A stretch of 64,000 nucleotides of DNA. Origin: Zanthoxylum bungeanum. Taxonomy: Eukaryota > Streptophyta > Magnoliopsida > Sapindales > Rutaceae. Position numbers and translations under genes: made by a program. Below, one piece after another: positions 1 through 11,764 of this stretch (the stretch's first letter is position 1; each line of letters starts with the position of its first letter). The stretch lies in assembly GCA_019454045.1 (NCBI GenBank), contig SKCR01029087.1, forward strand, positions 1 through 64,000. The letters are read 5' to 3'. The notes under the pieces are model-generated. The model was not told the origin of the DNA, searched no databases, and saw only the letters and a program-made list of their open reading frames with translations.

Positions 1-2139
1 AAAACTAATTGTATTAAGAAAGTGATAAAGTTTATGGAAAACTTAGATTTTGAATAGATTGAGATTTAAGAGATTTGAGGGTTGCTTTGATGATGATATA
101 CGATGTGTGAATATGGAGGATTATAAAGTTTTTTTGTACAAGTTGTGGTATGGAAGTGTATTGAGCAATTAGACATGGAAAAGTTGAGATAAGCCCTGAA
201 TTTTTGGCCTCGCGTACTGGGAAATATGTGCAGAATTGCTTCTGGATTGAACGGGTCGCGACGCGCAATGGAAATTTTCAAGCAATCGTTTCTGGAATGG
301 TTAGCGTCGCAAAGCGCAAGGCGCTGCGTTGCGACGCGAAGACCAGAACTTCCCCAAATCAATTTTGAACCATTCCGGTTTCACCCTAGCGTGTTAGAGA
401 CCGCCCTAAGGGTCTTGAATCAACTCGTATACATATATTTTATCATGATATGAGTATGTTACACCTCGGAGTGATAGCAACCACTTAAATAAGTAAATTT
501 AGCCTGATTCCTTAGTACGTTTCTTAGTCCATTTCTAATCTAGTTTATCAAATATAGATCATTACAAGAGCCGTAATTTTCTTCAGCAGAGTAAACAATG
601 CCAGCCAGATCCTAAACCAGTGAGTGGAGTCTTATAAAACATTTGTTTTTTTTCTGAAAACTTTCCTTTCTAGAAACCTTCTCTGAAATCTGTATCTGAA
701 ACTATTTCTGAAATCTGTATTTGAAAGTTATTTCTGAAAACTGGTCTCTGTCTCTGAAAACCTAACGTATGGGGCGTTACGTATCGCCGTCCCCCCATAC
801 GCCTAACTAGAGCCAGAAGTGCAAATCCATGAATTTGGGACGTTACGTATCATTGTCCTCAAAGCATGCCGCTCATGTCCCTGAAACTAGTGGTCTTTGG
901 GCGTTACATATCGTCGTCCCCCAAGCCACTGAACTAGAACTAGAGGTACGGATCTATGCTACCCTCCAAGCTCTGAAACTAGGATCTAGATGCATCTGTC
1001 ATCCATAGTCCTGAACTAGGATCTAGGGGCGTTACGTATCGTTGTCCCCCCGGTCCTCTACATTTGCACATGTCATCCGTCAATTCCTATCTGTATCAAG
1101 TTATATACTGAGGTGGGTTTTTCCTCATGCCTCGAAAACATAAAACTCATGCTTTGAAAATATTTCTTTCTCAAACGTATTTTAAAACATGACCTTTCAT
1201 GAAATAATAGTAATAAAATCAACTAACTCTCTAGAAGCGTAAAAATATGTCTGATATGTAAAATAACATAATAAACGTATCTTAAATGATGTAAGGTGAC
1301 GTCAGTGTCGGTTTTAAAGGGGTTTTGAAAACCTATATAAAAGTGTTAAAGTCATTTTAGAATGGATTCTAATTCCTTGGGGTTGTATTCAGACTACTGT
1401 AATTCGAGAGCAATAGTACTAAAAGATGCTAGTGATAGAGAGAGCAAATGAGTTGTATACCCGACCATATTGTGAGAAGTAGATCGGTCTATCCCAACCC
1501 GATGAGATATTTTTGTTGCATTTTTTGGAATTTTTATGTCCGACAAACAAATGTGTTCAGAAAATTATTGATTAATAAATTTATGATTCAATTTTATTCC
1601 ATATATGCTTTTTGATTTGCTTTATAAAATTTATGAAAATTCAATTATTATTTATGTAGCTTTAAATTAAATGTATATATCTATGAAAAATGTTACATAC
1701 ATGTTTTGTGGATAAAATTTAAAGAGTAATAATCAAAATTTATCGATGACTATGATTTGAAGTTAGGAATCTTCAAAATACAAAGTCATAAATACATTTT
1801 ATTCCATTATGAATGATATAGTTATATTCATACTATAATATATATAGACATAAAAATGAATGTATTTTATATAATAAGATTATATTGGACAGGACCAGAT
1901 GAAATTGAAAAGTTATAATAATTTCTGTCAAATAAAGAACATCAATTTTATCATTATGATAGTCATATATGTGATGATCTTAATTCATTATATTTAGCAA
2001 ACTCCTATATCATTTTAACTTATTCTTTAATTTACTCGATATGATTTTATATTTATTACATTTCGTAAATCTTGTATTTTGGGAATGAGTTCAATCTCAA
2101 AGAATAAAAAAGAAAAAGAAAAAGAAATAAATAAACTAG
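1..2139. other. Repeat-rich intergenic flank, no gene found
   Basis: No exon-like open frame with recognisable protein similarity is visible on either strand. Around 250-345 the sequence is GC-rich and carries GTCGCGAC and related GCGTCGCA/TGCGACGC words, which also mark the A-family LTRs at the other end of the window. This stretch may therefore be a fragment of a related LTR. From about 1500 onward it becomes AT-rich without further signal. A decayed LTR retrotransposon is the most likely source, but I cannot place its ends. Confidence 0.4.
771..1052 (+). repeat. Four dispersed copies of a GGCGTTACGTATCGTCGTCCCC-like motif
   Basis: Copies of roughly 23-26 bases start near 771, 837, 899 and 1026. 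Each has a GGGCGTTACRTATCRYYGTCC core, separated by 60-130 bases of less conserved sequence containing CTGAAACTAG/GAACTAG words. The core is far better conserved than the spacers. It looks like an array from an LTR or satellite rather than coding sequence. Confidence 0.6.
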
Positions 2140-2148
2140 CAGAAGATT

Positions 2149-2258
2149 GAAATTTACTACTCCCCTCCTCTGACAAGCTCCCCCCTCCTTGTCCCCTCAT
2201 TGTCTCCTGCCAAAATTACGAAACTGCCCACCCTTTTAATAAAAATTCCCTCCTCTCA

Positions 2259-2295
<37 letters not shown>

Positions 2296-2964
2296 TAAAA
2301 ATAATATATATACGTATTTCATTTTATTAACTAAATATTTTTATTTCATAAATTTTTTTTATTTTTATTAAATTTAAATTTTTTGCTTTTAATATATAAT
2401 ATTTTTTATTTATTTAATAAATATTACAAATTTCGTATTTATTCATTTAATTTTTTATTATTTTTTAATTAAATTAACACTAAAATAAAAAAGATAATTT
2501 TTAAATAAAAAGTTAATTTATGAAATAAATTTTATGAAAATTCCTAAAAAATATATTAGATTTATTAAACAAATTGACCATCAAAAAATTTATTTCATAA
2601 ATTATTTTTTTATTTAAAAATTATCTTTTTTTTTTTACATAAGTAGTGTTAATTTAATTAAAAAATAATCAATTAAATGAAATGAATAAATATGAAATTT
2701 GTAATATTTATTAAACAAATAAAAAAGATTAGATATATAAAGAGCAAAAAAATATAAATTTTAAAATGTAAATAAAATTATAAAATAAAAAAATTAATTA
2801 ATAAAAAAATAAATATATAAGTAGTGTTAATTAATATGTGTGTGTATATATTAATGTAGTGTTAAATAAGTGCATATATGTTGGGGGAATGAATTTTTGT
2901 AAAAAAAATGGAAAATTTGGACATTTTAAAGTAGGAGGGAGGGAGAGGGGGAATAGTAGCCCTC
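2149..2964. mobile_element. Mutator-type foldback MITE with 9-bp target duplication
   Basis: The 9-mer CAGAAGATT occurs directly at both borders (2140-2148 and 2965-2973), the duplication size typical of Mutator-like elements. Immediately inside, the ends are inverted repeats: the left end reads GAAATTTACTACTCCCC and the complement of the right end reads GAGGGCTACTATTCCCC. The inverted similarity continues inward for several hundred bases on each side (about 2320-2530 against 2585-2810 pairs very well), leaving a loop of only 50-60 bases. There is no transposase, so it is non-autonomous. It ends about 900 bases upstream of the GRF start codon. Confidence 0.75.
2263..2291. repeat. (AT)n microsatellite
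   Basis: About 14 AT dinucleotides in the left arm of the foldback element. The right arm has only a short TGTGTGTATATA counterpart, so the run expanded after the element formed. Confidence 0.95.
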
Positions 2965-2973
2965 CAGAAGATT

Positions 2974-3873
2974 TCACTGGGCCATTGGCAATAATGAGCT
3001 TAGTTGGCTTCCATTCCACGGCAAATATGTGTGTTACAGGAAAACTAGTGAACAGTTACTAGTCGACAAACAGAAGTATGACATGAAAAGAGCTTTTGTG
3101 TGCTTCTCAGTTCATGCACTGTTCTGTTTTTTGGATAGCAGCAGCAGTACTGATGGTTTTACTAGGTTTTTTGTCTCCTTATACTCATCACCCTTATCTT
3201 GTTACTGACAACACAGCCCTACTTGTCATCGGCTATAACATGTGGAACTGGAACCCACATTCATTTGTCACTCCCTGGCTTTCTGACAACGTCTTTGTCT
3301 TCTGCCACACCTTCTGACATGTCAGAAGACCCTGCAGCCTCTCTTTTAATCTCTCTTTATTTTAAACTTGAGAAGCCATGTAACTAGAAGACATTAACTG
3401 CTATGAGTATTATGTCTACATTGTGGTTCTAATTTGTAAAATCAGTTTCTTTCATTTCTTTTTTGCTGTAAAGCTTCCTTAGTTACCAATGGTACCCCAT
3501 AACCGCATTACGTCATGATCAGAGTCACCAGATTTTAAATCTAAAATCTGTGACTTGAAATCTATTATTTGCTGTTGTTAGCTTTGCCAGAGGATTAGCA
3601 GTCTTCTTCTTCTTACAGGCCATACTACTGTTTCTGATTATGTTTCTGTTTCTTTGACCATTTTTTTTGGGGTAAGAAAATGAAGCCACAAAGCCCACCA
3701 ACCAAGCTTGCCCGTTTTACAGAATTTGGTCCTCAATTCTCAATCTCTTGCTCTTCCATTTTTTTTTTTTTTTTTTTTTTACATTTGAATTAATCACATG
3801 CAATTCTAGCAACCATAACTTTTGTTTCTAATTTCCAGGAACTGGAAGAACAAATTGGAGCTATTCTTGTAAT
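2974..3873. other. Upstream region of the GRF gene
   Basis: No protein-like frame with recognisable similarity. The short frames at 2838-3317 show no domain and overlap the foldback element border. A poly-T run lies at about 3760-3780. A splice-acceptor-like sequence (TTTCCAG) ends at about 3839, and the frame of the GRF ATG stays open from there. A 5'-UTR intron or an upstream coding exon is therefore possible. Confidence 0.4.
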
Positions 3874-4851
3874 ATGGAGAGCAATAGAAGAAGAAACGGA
3901 TCACCTCCAGTTGAACTTGAGCTAGAGCTAGAACTTGGAACTGGCTACAGCAAAAAGTCTTGTGGTTTCACAATTTTTCAGCTACAAGAGCTACAGCTTC
4001 AATCTCTTATCTACAAATACATGGAAGCTGGTCTTGCCGTGCCCTGCCAACTTGTGATCCCAATTTGGAAGAGTGTAACCAACTCAGTTGCCGGTCTTCA
4101 GCAAATCTACCCCAGCTGTAAGTACCCAGATGAAACCCCAATTGAAACATTGATCTAATAGATAATAATGTCTTGTCAAATGTGTGAACTTTTTTTTTTT
4201 TTGTGGGATCTAGTTTATGGTTCTGGGTCAGTGCATTTGGAGTTGAGGAAAGGCATAATGGACACAGAGCCAGGAAGATGCAGAAGAACAGATGGGAAGA
4301 AATGGAGATGCAGCAAAGAAGCAATTCCAGATCACAAGTACTGTGAGAGGCATGTACACAGAGGACGCCTGCGTTCAAGAAAGCTTGTGGAAGCTTCTAG
4401 ACTAAATTCCCTTACTACTAATAATACAAATGCTACTGCTAATACCAACCTCTCCATTTCACTTCCTGCTGTTAATAGCAGAGTGCTACCCTCTCTGAAT
4501 TTTGGTTTCTCACCAAGGAGTGTTCTTCATGGAGGTAATAAAAAAACTTGAACCCTCTCTGTTAACTTTCAGCAATGTTGTTCAGACTTTATCTTGTTTG
4601 GTTGACACAAGACATGATTGTTGCTTATTGATGGATAGTTGCATTAGTGTTTGGCTAGCCTTATTAACTTATAAATTGGAGCTTGATGTTGTTGTTTCTG
4701 TAACTTTTTAAGTACGTGTTTTATCAAAAAATTTAAATGGTATTGTTGGTGGTGAATGGTGATTAGACTTGTAAAATTATTTATGCATTCTTGTGGTCAT
4801 GTAGAGAAGACCAAGTTTAGTAAAGAGAATTTGGGAACGGGTGACAGTTGA
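3874..4851 (+). CDS. GRF: Growth-regulating factor (GRF), short form; exons 3874-4117, 4214-4534, probable 4805-4851
   Basis: GRFs are plant transcription factors that work with GIF co-activators to drive cell proliferation in young organs. Exon 1 encodes the QLQ domain (about residues 29-65; [16 protein letters not shown], the GIF-binding region). Exon 2 encodes the WRC domain with the C-x9-C-x10-C-x2-H zinc pattern and the basic [13 protein letters not shown] core, used for DNA binding and nuclear import. The intron 4118-4213 (GTAAGT..CTAG, phase 1) joins the two in frame. Exon 2 is open to a stop at 4551. A donor at 4535 (GGTAATA) joined to an acceptor at 4804 gives a 203-residue product ending in GTGDS; this last exon is inference. 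Most GRFs have longer C-terminal transactivation tails, so this is a short member. The start may lie further upstream, because the frame is open 5' of the ATG. Confidence 0.85.
4372..4392 (+). promoter_or_regulatory. miR396 target site in the GRF mRNA
   Basis: The 21 bases at the end of the WRC coding region, encoding RSRKLVE, match the classical GRF miR396 site. Complementarity to miR396 is near-perfect apart from the one-base bulge known for GRF targets (the extra T before GTGGAA). It implies post-transcriptional repression of this GRF by miR396. Confidence 0.85.
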
Positions 4852-5276
4852 TTATAATGTTAGAATGTAAGTTGATGGAGTCCATTTTCATTTTATAAAA
4901 TGTTTAAAAAACAAAAAATAAATAATAATAAACAACAATAATAATACAGAATATGAGACCACCATGCTAATGGGCTAATGATTATGTAAGTTAATACTTC
5001 ATTTTATTATTTTTTAATATTTTAAAAAATCTTAGTAAGAAGAACAAGGAAAATTTGCTAGGCCATACACGGTTATCTATTTTAAACATGATTGAATCCA
5101 ACTACCTAAGTGAAGCCCAGTCCAAACAAACTTCTTAACCTTTGGTCATATCCTTCATTTTATATTCGTAACTTGTCCAAGAAAGTGCTGATGGCAGATT
5201 TTTTTGGAAGGAAATTAAAAAGTATATTTTTTTCTAAAATATGTCCAAAGGGGACCGAATAAATACCAATAAAATC
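4852..5276. other. Intergenic, GRF 3' flank
   Basis: AT-rich sequence with AATAAATAATAATAAA-type runs that could supply polyadenylation signals for GRF. No open frame or repeat border was recognised. Confidence 0.4.
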
Positions 5277-5450
5277 TCAGGATAGTGGTTTGATGGTAAA
5301 ATATTTAGGATTTGGGAGTTGGATTCTGAGTTCAAGTTCAGAAAGTGTATTTCTTTTAAGAATCTAGGACAATCGGAAATTTTACTTGCTCTTCTTAAAC
5401 CGGATGAGATGGTTTGATGGTGGATTTTCAACGTAAAAAAAAATTACGAA
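5277..5450 (+). mobile_element. SINE copy 1 (tRNA-derived)
   Basis: A 170-base stretch aligns along its length with 12724-12885. Both have a tRNA-like promoter region: an A-box-like TGGTTTGATGG here, and a B-box-like GAGTTCAAGTTC matching GGTTCGAATCC in the other copy. Both then share a non-tRNA body (TTTCTTTTAAGAATCT.., ATGGTTTGATGGTGG..TTTTCAACG) and end in an A-rich tail. It lies between the converging GRF and TPX2-like genes. Confidence 0.65.
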
Positions 5451-5843
5451 TGAAAAAATACACATGCTTAATTGATACGACCAAACCACATTAGAAAAAT
5501 GAAGATATTTCTGCTCTGTTTTCAATGCCAACACTGCTTCCTCCCAGAAAAGAATTTAAAGTTGTTGCAGTTAATATTTTTCACGTAATGGGTTTTACAA
5601 GAGTTAATTTTACCAATAAAAAGATAACGGTGTAAGTAAGCAGGCGCTGAAAGCTGTACAAAATTGGCCTTCTTACATTATTATTGGGATTCAACTGGGA
5701 CCTACAGTTTGCATGGACTGTTGAAGTTCTGGAGCTGTGCACTTCCAAGAATTCTATATACAGGAAAAAACCTAAATCTCTGCTGATGAACCCTTTTTTT
5801 TTTTTTGGCAAGTATTCTAAGTCCTTTTAGGAACTTTCTACTC

Positions 5844-8800
5844 TCAGAGGATGCCCAAACTCCTATTGAATGAGAAACTTAACTGAAATCGGAATGTAAA
5901 GCAAATAAAAAATGCAAAATAAGATGTCCATTGTCAGTGGCCATACCTCACGCTCGAGTAGTTACCAGCTTCGTTGATGCACCCATCATTCCCACATAGG
6001 TTTCGTTCGTCACCAAAAGCAGATGTTCTCTCTTTCACCAGTTGTGTCACCTAGACATGAATTGCATTTATCCATGAGTGCAAAGAAATTGATAATATTC
6101 TCTACAAGAATAAGATACAAAACAAATATACAGTTTATATGAAATTTATTTAACCGTGGATATACTCATTTACCTCATATTCCCGCTGGAAAGAATTTAC
6201 TCTATTTTCTTTTGAGCCCTTACAGTAAAACAAAAAATAAAAACAAATTTAATATGCTACAAACGGAAAAGAATATTAATAGCATAATATCCACTTAAAT
6301 ACCATATAAACTAAGGAGAACCTTTATAGGAATGCCGGTAAGTCGAGGTAATTTCAACAGAGATCCAATGTTTGGTTGCAGCTCAGATGTCAGAGAGAGC
6401 TAGCATTTGATAGATATTGTAAGTAGGAAGAGTAAGCACACAACAAATCTTTAAGATGAAAACAAAGGGTTACTACCAATTTTTCCAGCATCTTACCTTG
6501 CTGAAAAGGTCTATCGGGGGATTAGGCTGAATCTTCTTATCTGTTTGGAAATTAAATTCCTGTATAAAAGATTAAAATGAAGTCATCTCAGGAAAAAAAA
6601 AACAAAAATCAAAACACACATTAGAATTAGATGACCATTTCTGAACTACCATTGGTACTGTTGTTTCTTGTTTACTGTTCCGGAAAACACCAATCTCTCC
6701 TTTACTTGAAAATATCTGCATTCAGACAGGAAATCAATAATTATTATTTGCTTTCATACAAAGTTCGAAAACCCTATATGCAGTGCGAGGCGATCCCATA
6801 TGTGAGGTGAGGCAAGCAGCCTCAAGACGGTTAAGGCGACAGCCTCAATCCGAAGACCCAAAACAATAAAAATATCAAAATAAATCATCCATAACAAATT
6901 CTCATCAACTAATACATAAAAGAGTCAATCAAAACTAAACAAAATAAAACAAAACAAAATAGATTCATGAAATAAAATGACTGCTAATCTCTAAATAGGT
7001 TTTCATTTATGTCTAATACCACGAAATATGGGTCTGATGTGTTATCCTCCAAAGAATCATCAATTCATCATCATATATAATTCAAATATTAAATAAATTT
7101 ATTAATAAAAAATTATAATTAATAAAAAAAAAAAATATTGGTTATTTTTAAAGATGATAGTTATTTTCCATTTTCGGCGAAGCATTAGAGTCGAGTTATC
7201 CTATCAACGCAGTTAATAACACTGCCGGTTAGGATTTCAAAATTGAAAAAAAAAATATTCTTGTAGCTTTTTAGTCTATAATAACACTCCCTTATATAAT
7301 TTTTTATTTTTTAAAAATAGCAACTTTAAGGCTTTCGGGTCGAGGCGTCCTCCTCAAACTGCCTTAGGTCAGGCTGGTCGCCTCATGCTTTTGAGGCCGG
7401 CCTGTTGAAAACTCCTGAGACGGCACCTCAAAGCACTCATCAGATGGAGTTTTCAAACTATGCTTTCACAACTTTTCAAGTATATATTCTTTACCTAAAT
7501 ATGTATTACCTTCTTATTAAGAGGACGAGCTTTGAAGTTATTCGCTATATCCAAACCATCCCGCTTTAAGGTATTCATGACACTTAGTCTGGGCAGCAAA
7601 TCCAAGAGTGAGCATTATTGTATCAAATTAACTAGTGTTTGCTCATACAGTGAGCACTCCTTTCTAGTCAAATTAGTACGGAAACCATCATATCACGCTT
7701 ACCTTTCCAATTCTCTGTTTCCATTTCCTAAAACAGAACAACTACCAGCTTTGTCCTGTTCCTGTAATGACAGCAGTTTAGTTTACCAAAAGTAATTACA
7801 GAGAGCAATCACCAAATGGGAAGTAAGATAATACATAGCACTGATGTATTATTTATACGCCTTGCCTACTTGGGCACAAGGTCTGATCTTTCTCAGAGAA
7901 TCAACGAAAAGAAGATGGTCAGAATATAATAATGGAAAATGTATAATTGCTAAGATGAGTTACCTTATCAGAAGCAGTGCAATAAAGTGAGGAAGATGAA
8001 ACAGCAGATGTATGCTTCATAGCCCTCTCCAATGTCTTCAAGCGAAATTCCTGGAAGCATAGTGACAGCAATTTGAGCTGCAAAGTATTAAGGGATTTGT
8101 TCTGCAAAAGTCTATGTTTTGTCTTTTCTTTACTTGTCTGAGGAAGTATAGGTAAAATTTGTACAAACAATTTACATAAAATGCCTATAGGAACAAACTC
8201 TAAAGACCTCTTCGAGGACCCTGCTACAGCAAGACTAGCACATTTTTGTTAGGTAAAGAAGTATATGGTTTGCTGTTACACTTTTTAAATATTATAATAG
8301 AACTGCAAATCTAGCAGTATTAAGCACTCACTTGGAACTCTGGCAATCTTGGCATGCTCTTTTTCGGGAGAGGCAATGTAGGAGCCTTAAGAATCTAGAA
8401 AATTACATAAATGAATTTTAGGGGAAGAAAAAAACAGAACCAGATTGAAAATCTTATATCCATTAATTTCAAGTACCAACTTCTCTGTTTAATGGCCGTG
8501 CTTTGAATCTATGTGCAGCAGTTGTAATTTTTTCTTGTTTTGCAATAACCTTTGGCCTGAAATATAAATATATGAATGAGACCAGCAGCCTGTGAGGCAA
8601 ATATTTGTTAACACTCATTAGAATAGCAATAAATGAGGAAAAAAAAAACACCTTATCCTTTGTGCCCTATGTGCTGTTTCAAGGTCAGGCTCTCTCGGAA
8701 TTGTAAGTCTCAGTCGGGGAAGCTGAGAGTTTTTATCAATAGTTCCATCCTACAAGCCACTCAGGAATGATATGTAAATTTGGCAATACATGGGAATAAA

Positions 8801-11764
8801 TCAAGTATATGTACATTGGAAAAATGAAAAACAATTTTAAGGTGCAATTCACGTATCAAGCAAGAGGTCACATACTCTTTTAGGAGCCTTGTGGACCAAA
8901 TTAGTTTGAAACTTTATGTCAGCAACCTGTTAAACCAAAAAAAATGTTGGCTGACCTTAGGTCTTATCCAATGAGATCAAAACTACATTACAAGCAGTTT
9001 CAACAGAGAAGAATACAGCCAGGACCTTGCCCTAAAATTCTAGCCAATCTATCCCCCCTCAAGCCAGAATGCACAACCAAGCCTAGCAAAGTTGAGCCAG
9101 TTAAGCTACCCCGCACATAATTACTTCTCAATAAAATTATGTAGCATATCGCCTATCTAGAACATCCAAGAGATTGTGTTGAACTCCATCATATACAACC
9201 TCTTATCAGATGCAATTATTCACTAATTAATGACAAGTAACTGAGCATTAGAAAAAAAGTCCTTTCACCAGTAAATATTGACTTCTTTTCTGCAAAAAAA
9301 ACCTTGTTTTCGTTGGTCCATAAACTTTCAAGAACAAGTAGATAGAGAAGATAGCTTGCACAATTAGAGCAATTACAAAAGACACCAAATGCTATTGAGT
9401 TACTCAAATGCTTGGCCACATCAGCATTAATGGTTCCGAAAGACAAACCAATTGAGATTCGTCAAATGAAATTTTACTTCTCCCTCTTCAATGTTTAAGT
9501 GTAACTTATCTCTCTTTTATTAATATTATATAATTTTTTATATCACATCATCATCATTACTAATAACTACTTATCTATCGAAATAATATAATCACATAGG
9601 TAACCCAAAAATTTGATTAAAATAATATTAACATCTTTCTATTTGAAGAGTATTCTGGAATTGAGCTTATTTTTTCATACTTCAATTTGCTTCATAAGTA
9701 ATCAAATCAGCATTGAAGAGTAAATTTAAATGAGTCTTTTGGGTTGCTCTTAGTATACCTTATGCAAATGACCTCCCTCGAGTTTCTGCCTCTTGGAAGC
9801 TTGACTTTCAACCACAGAAGAATTACACAAGCTCCTTTCACCATTTTGAAACAGGCGCATCTGAAATCTAACCACCAAGGGTAATGACATTAAAGAAAAG
9901 AGAATAAATAGAAAGGCTACAAATTGAGTATTGCACATAAAGAGAAACTTAAGAAAGGCTAAATAAGGGAAATAGCATGAACCATCTATTTAGAAACCTT
10001 TGTGACCTCGATGTGTTATAAAGAGAAAGCTAAAAATGAGAAAAGAACAATAATCAGTTCTCAGATTTGTGATGTGTCATCTTAAAGTTTTCAAATTATT
10101 AAGAGGAAAAAACAGTAATTAAGCAATATACCGAGATAAAGAAAATAATTACTTATAATTACCTGGAGTTGCCAACTTGCACTGGCCGGTTTTGCTTGGC
10201 TAAGTGACTTGTTGTGGGCTTCATCAAAGTTGAGCTTCTAGGATGAGATTTCTTGGTTGATTTAGCACTACCTTCTAATTTATCATGGGCTATGCGATCA
10301 TAAAAATTCAATCCTAGGAGAAATAAGGAAAAAAAATTAGCATTTAAAAGAATCAATTATCAGGGTGAGAATAAAAAGATTAAAGTGAAACAGTCGAAAC
10401 TAATCATGAAAAAATAAAATAATAAATGAAGCATTTTCAATTTCCCAAAGTTATTTATATACAACATTGTAAAACCATGAGCGAAAAACCAAGGGTGCAA
10501 GCATCTATTACTCAAGGTAGCAAACTGCTCACCTGTAGTTAAGTTTAATGGTTGATTTGGAACCTTCTGTAGATTGCCACTTTTTAAGTTGGTGAAAATC
10601 CCTTTACTCATTCCAGCACAGTCTAGAGTACAGTACAAAACATGATTGTATCAATAAAACACAATTTAGACTTTAGTATTTAGTAAAGATACCAAAGGAA
10701 TTGATCTTCAACTTCCTGTTTTTTGCTATAACCATCATAGAAGAAGCTTAATTATAAAACCCCATGTCAAACAAGGATGATGCGCTTCAAGTTGTGCAAG
10801 CAATGGAAGAGAAAGTAGTACAGATGCTATGGGCATCACAGAGGTGGCAATAGGAATGCCCAAATATAAATGACCATGGTGAACATGCGACAATGGTAAA
10901 GACAGAACTAATCAAGATGTGAGCTACTGTTGATATCGGTGATGGTCAGATTTGCAAAAAGAAAGGCACCGTTAAAGAAAAGTTCAAACATTGTTATTCC
11001 ACCGATCTCAAATCAATCAGGCTTGTTTACGAGATGAGGCAATTCAACGCATACTTAAGTTCATCTAAAATTCTTTAAAAGACTCAATCATGAAACAAAC
11101 TCTAGATAATTTAATTCAAGAGAAAATGACTCATTTGTAAACTCAATTCATCAAATGGAGTTGCATATAAATTGCATGGTTTTATTTACAAAAGATTGCA
11201 CCAGATTAAAAATTTATACCTCTATCCTCCACATTGGTGATCGAAAATTCAGCGCCCATGCTATTATCAGAGTGGTTTTCAAGCGAAGAAGTAACTTTGG
11301 TTTTCGGAGTAGTAGTAACATTTTTCAGAAGAATGTCCTCTCCTAGAAATAACTTTGCCACAAATGCTGCAATTCAAAATTTAAATAAATAAATAAACCT
11401 ATATCATGATTTGTTTCGTAACACATATGCGTGATAGACACTCTTCACGGAAATAATTTTTTGTTTTTTTTTTTTAAAAAACACTCAAGTAAACAATCTC
11501 GCAAAAAAAAAAAAAAAAAAAAAAAAACATCCCCAGAAGCGCGCAAATGCTAGCTGAACCGAAAGAAAGAGCTAAAAAGCTTAAGAACGACTCACGAGAA
11601 GGGGGATAATTCGGCGCCGACTCGAACCATAACTCGGCTTCACGCGCCTCCGCTAGCGACTCTTCGCGAGTGAAGTCGAAGAAACAAGCCGCGTCGAACT
11701 CGTAATCGAGATCAATCTCACGCGCCTCAAACACCAGCAACTCCACCTCCATTTCTTCTACCAT
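5844..11764 (-). CDS. TPXL: TPX2-like spindle assembly / Aurora-kinase regulator, 18 exons, 517 aa
   Basis: TPX2 proteins bind microtubules, importin and Aurora kinase during spindle assembly. Exons on the minus strand, high to low: 11764-11596, 11366-11220, 10622-10533, 10313-10163, 9867-9759, 8926-8876, 8749-8652, 8556-8481, 8394-8332, 8050-7964, 7761-7703, 7588-7510, 6715-6650, 6559-6497, 6399-6322, 6218-6174, 6050-5947, 5862-5844. All borders are GT..AG, all phases agree and the sum is 518 codons. The N-terminus has the aromatic/acidic Aurora-contact-like stretch (DLDYEFDAACFFDF, about residues 18-31) followed by ESAPNYPPSPF. Residues 240-462 match the TPX2 central/importin region (LTIPREPDLETAHRAQR, two FKARPLN repeats, PTLPLPKKSMPRLPEF, GVFRNSK, PPIDLFSKLSL). 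A KEN box at 465-467 suggests APC/C turnover. The protein ends RSLGIL, without the C-terminal kinesin-interaction part of full-length TPX2, as in TPXL2/3-type plant paralogues. Which paralogue it is remains uncertain. Confidence 0.9.
6757..7460. mobile_element. hAT-like foldback element filling intron 12 of the TPX2-like gene
   Basis: The 8-mer TGCTTTCA flanks the segment directly (6749-6756 and 7461-7468), the duplication size of hAT elements. The ends are imperfect inverted repeats: left TACAAAGTTCGAAAACCCTAT, complement of right TAGTTTGAAAACTCCAT. The subterminal parts are rich in GAGGCG words in inverted orientation, around an AT-rich centre. No transposase. It makes up most of the intron 6716-7509. 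Confidence 0.6.

Noticed and set aside
3096..3387. Two overlapping frames upstream of GRF as a small gene
   Set aside because: No domain, no homologous second copy, and composition like the surrounding non-coding DNA.
11474..11595. Extension of the first TPX2-like exon into a poly-Phe tail
   Set aside because: A GTGAGT donor at 11595 joins in phase to the exon at 11366 and restores the family sequence; the poly-A tract is intronic.
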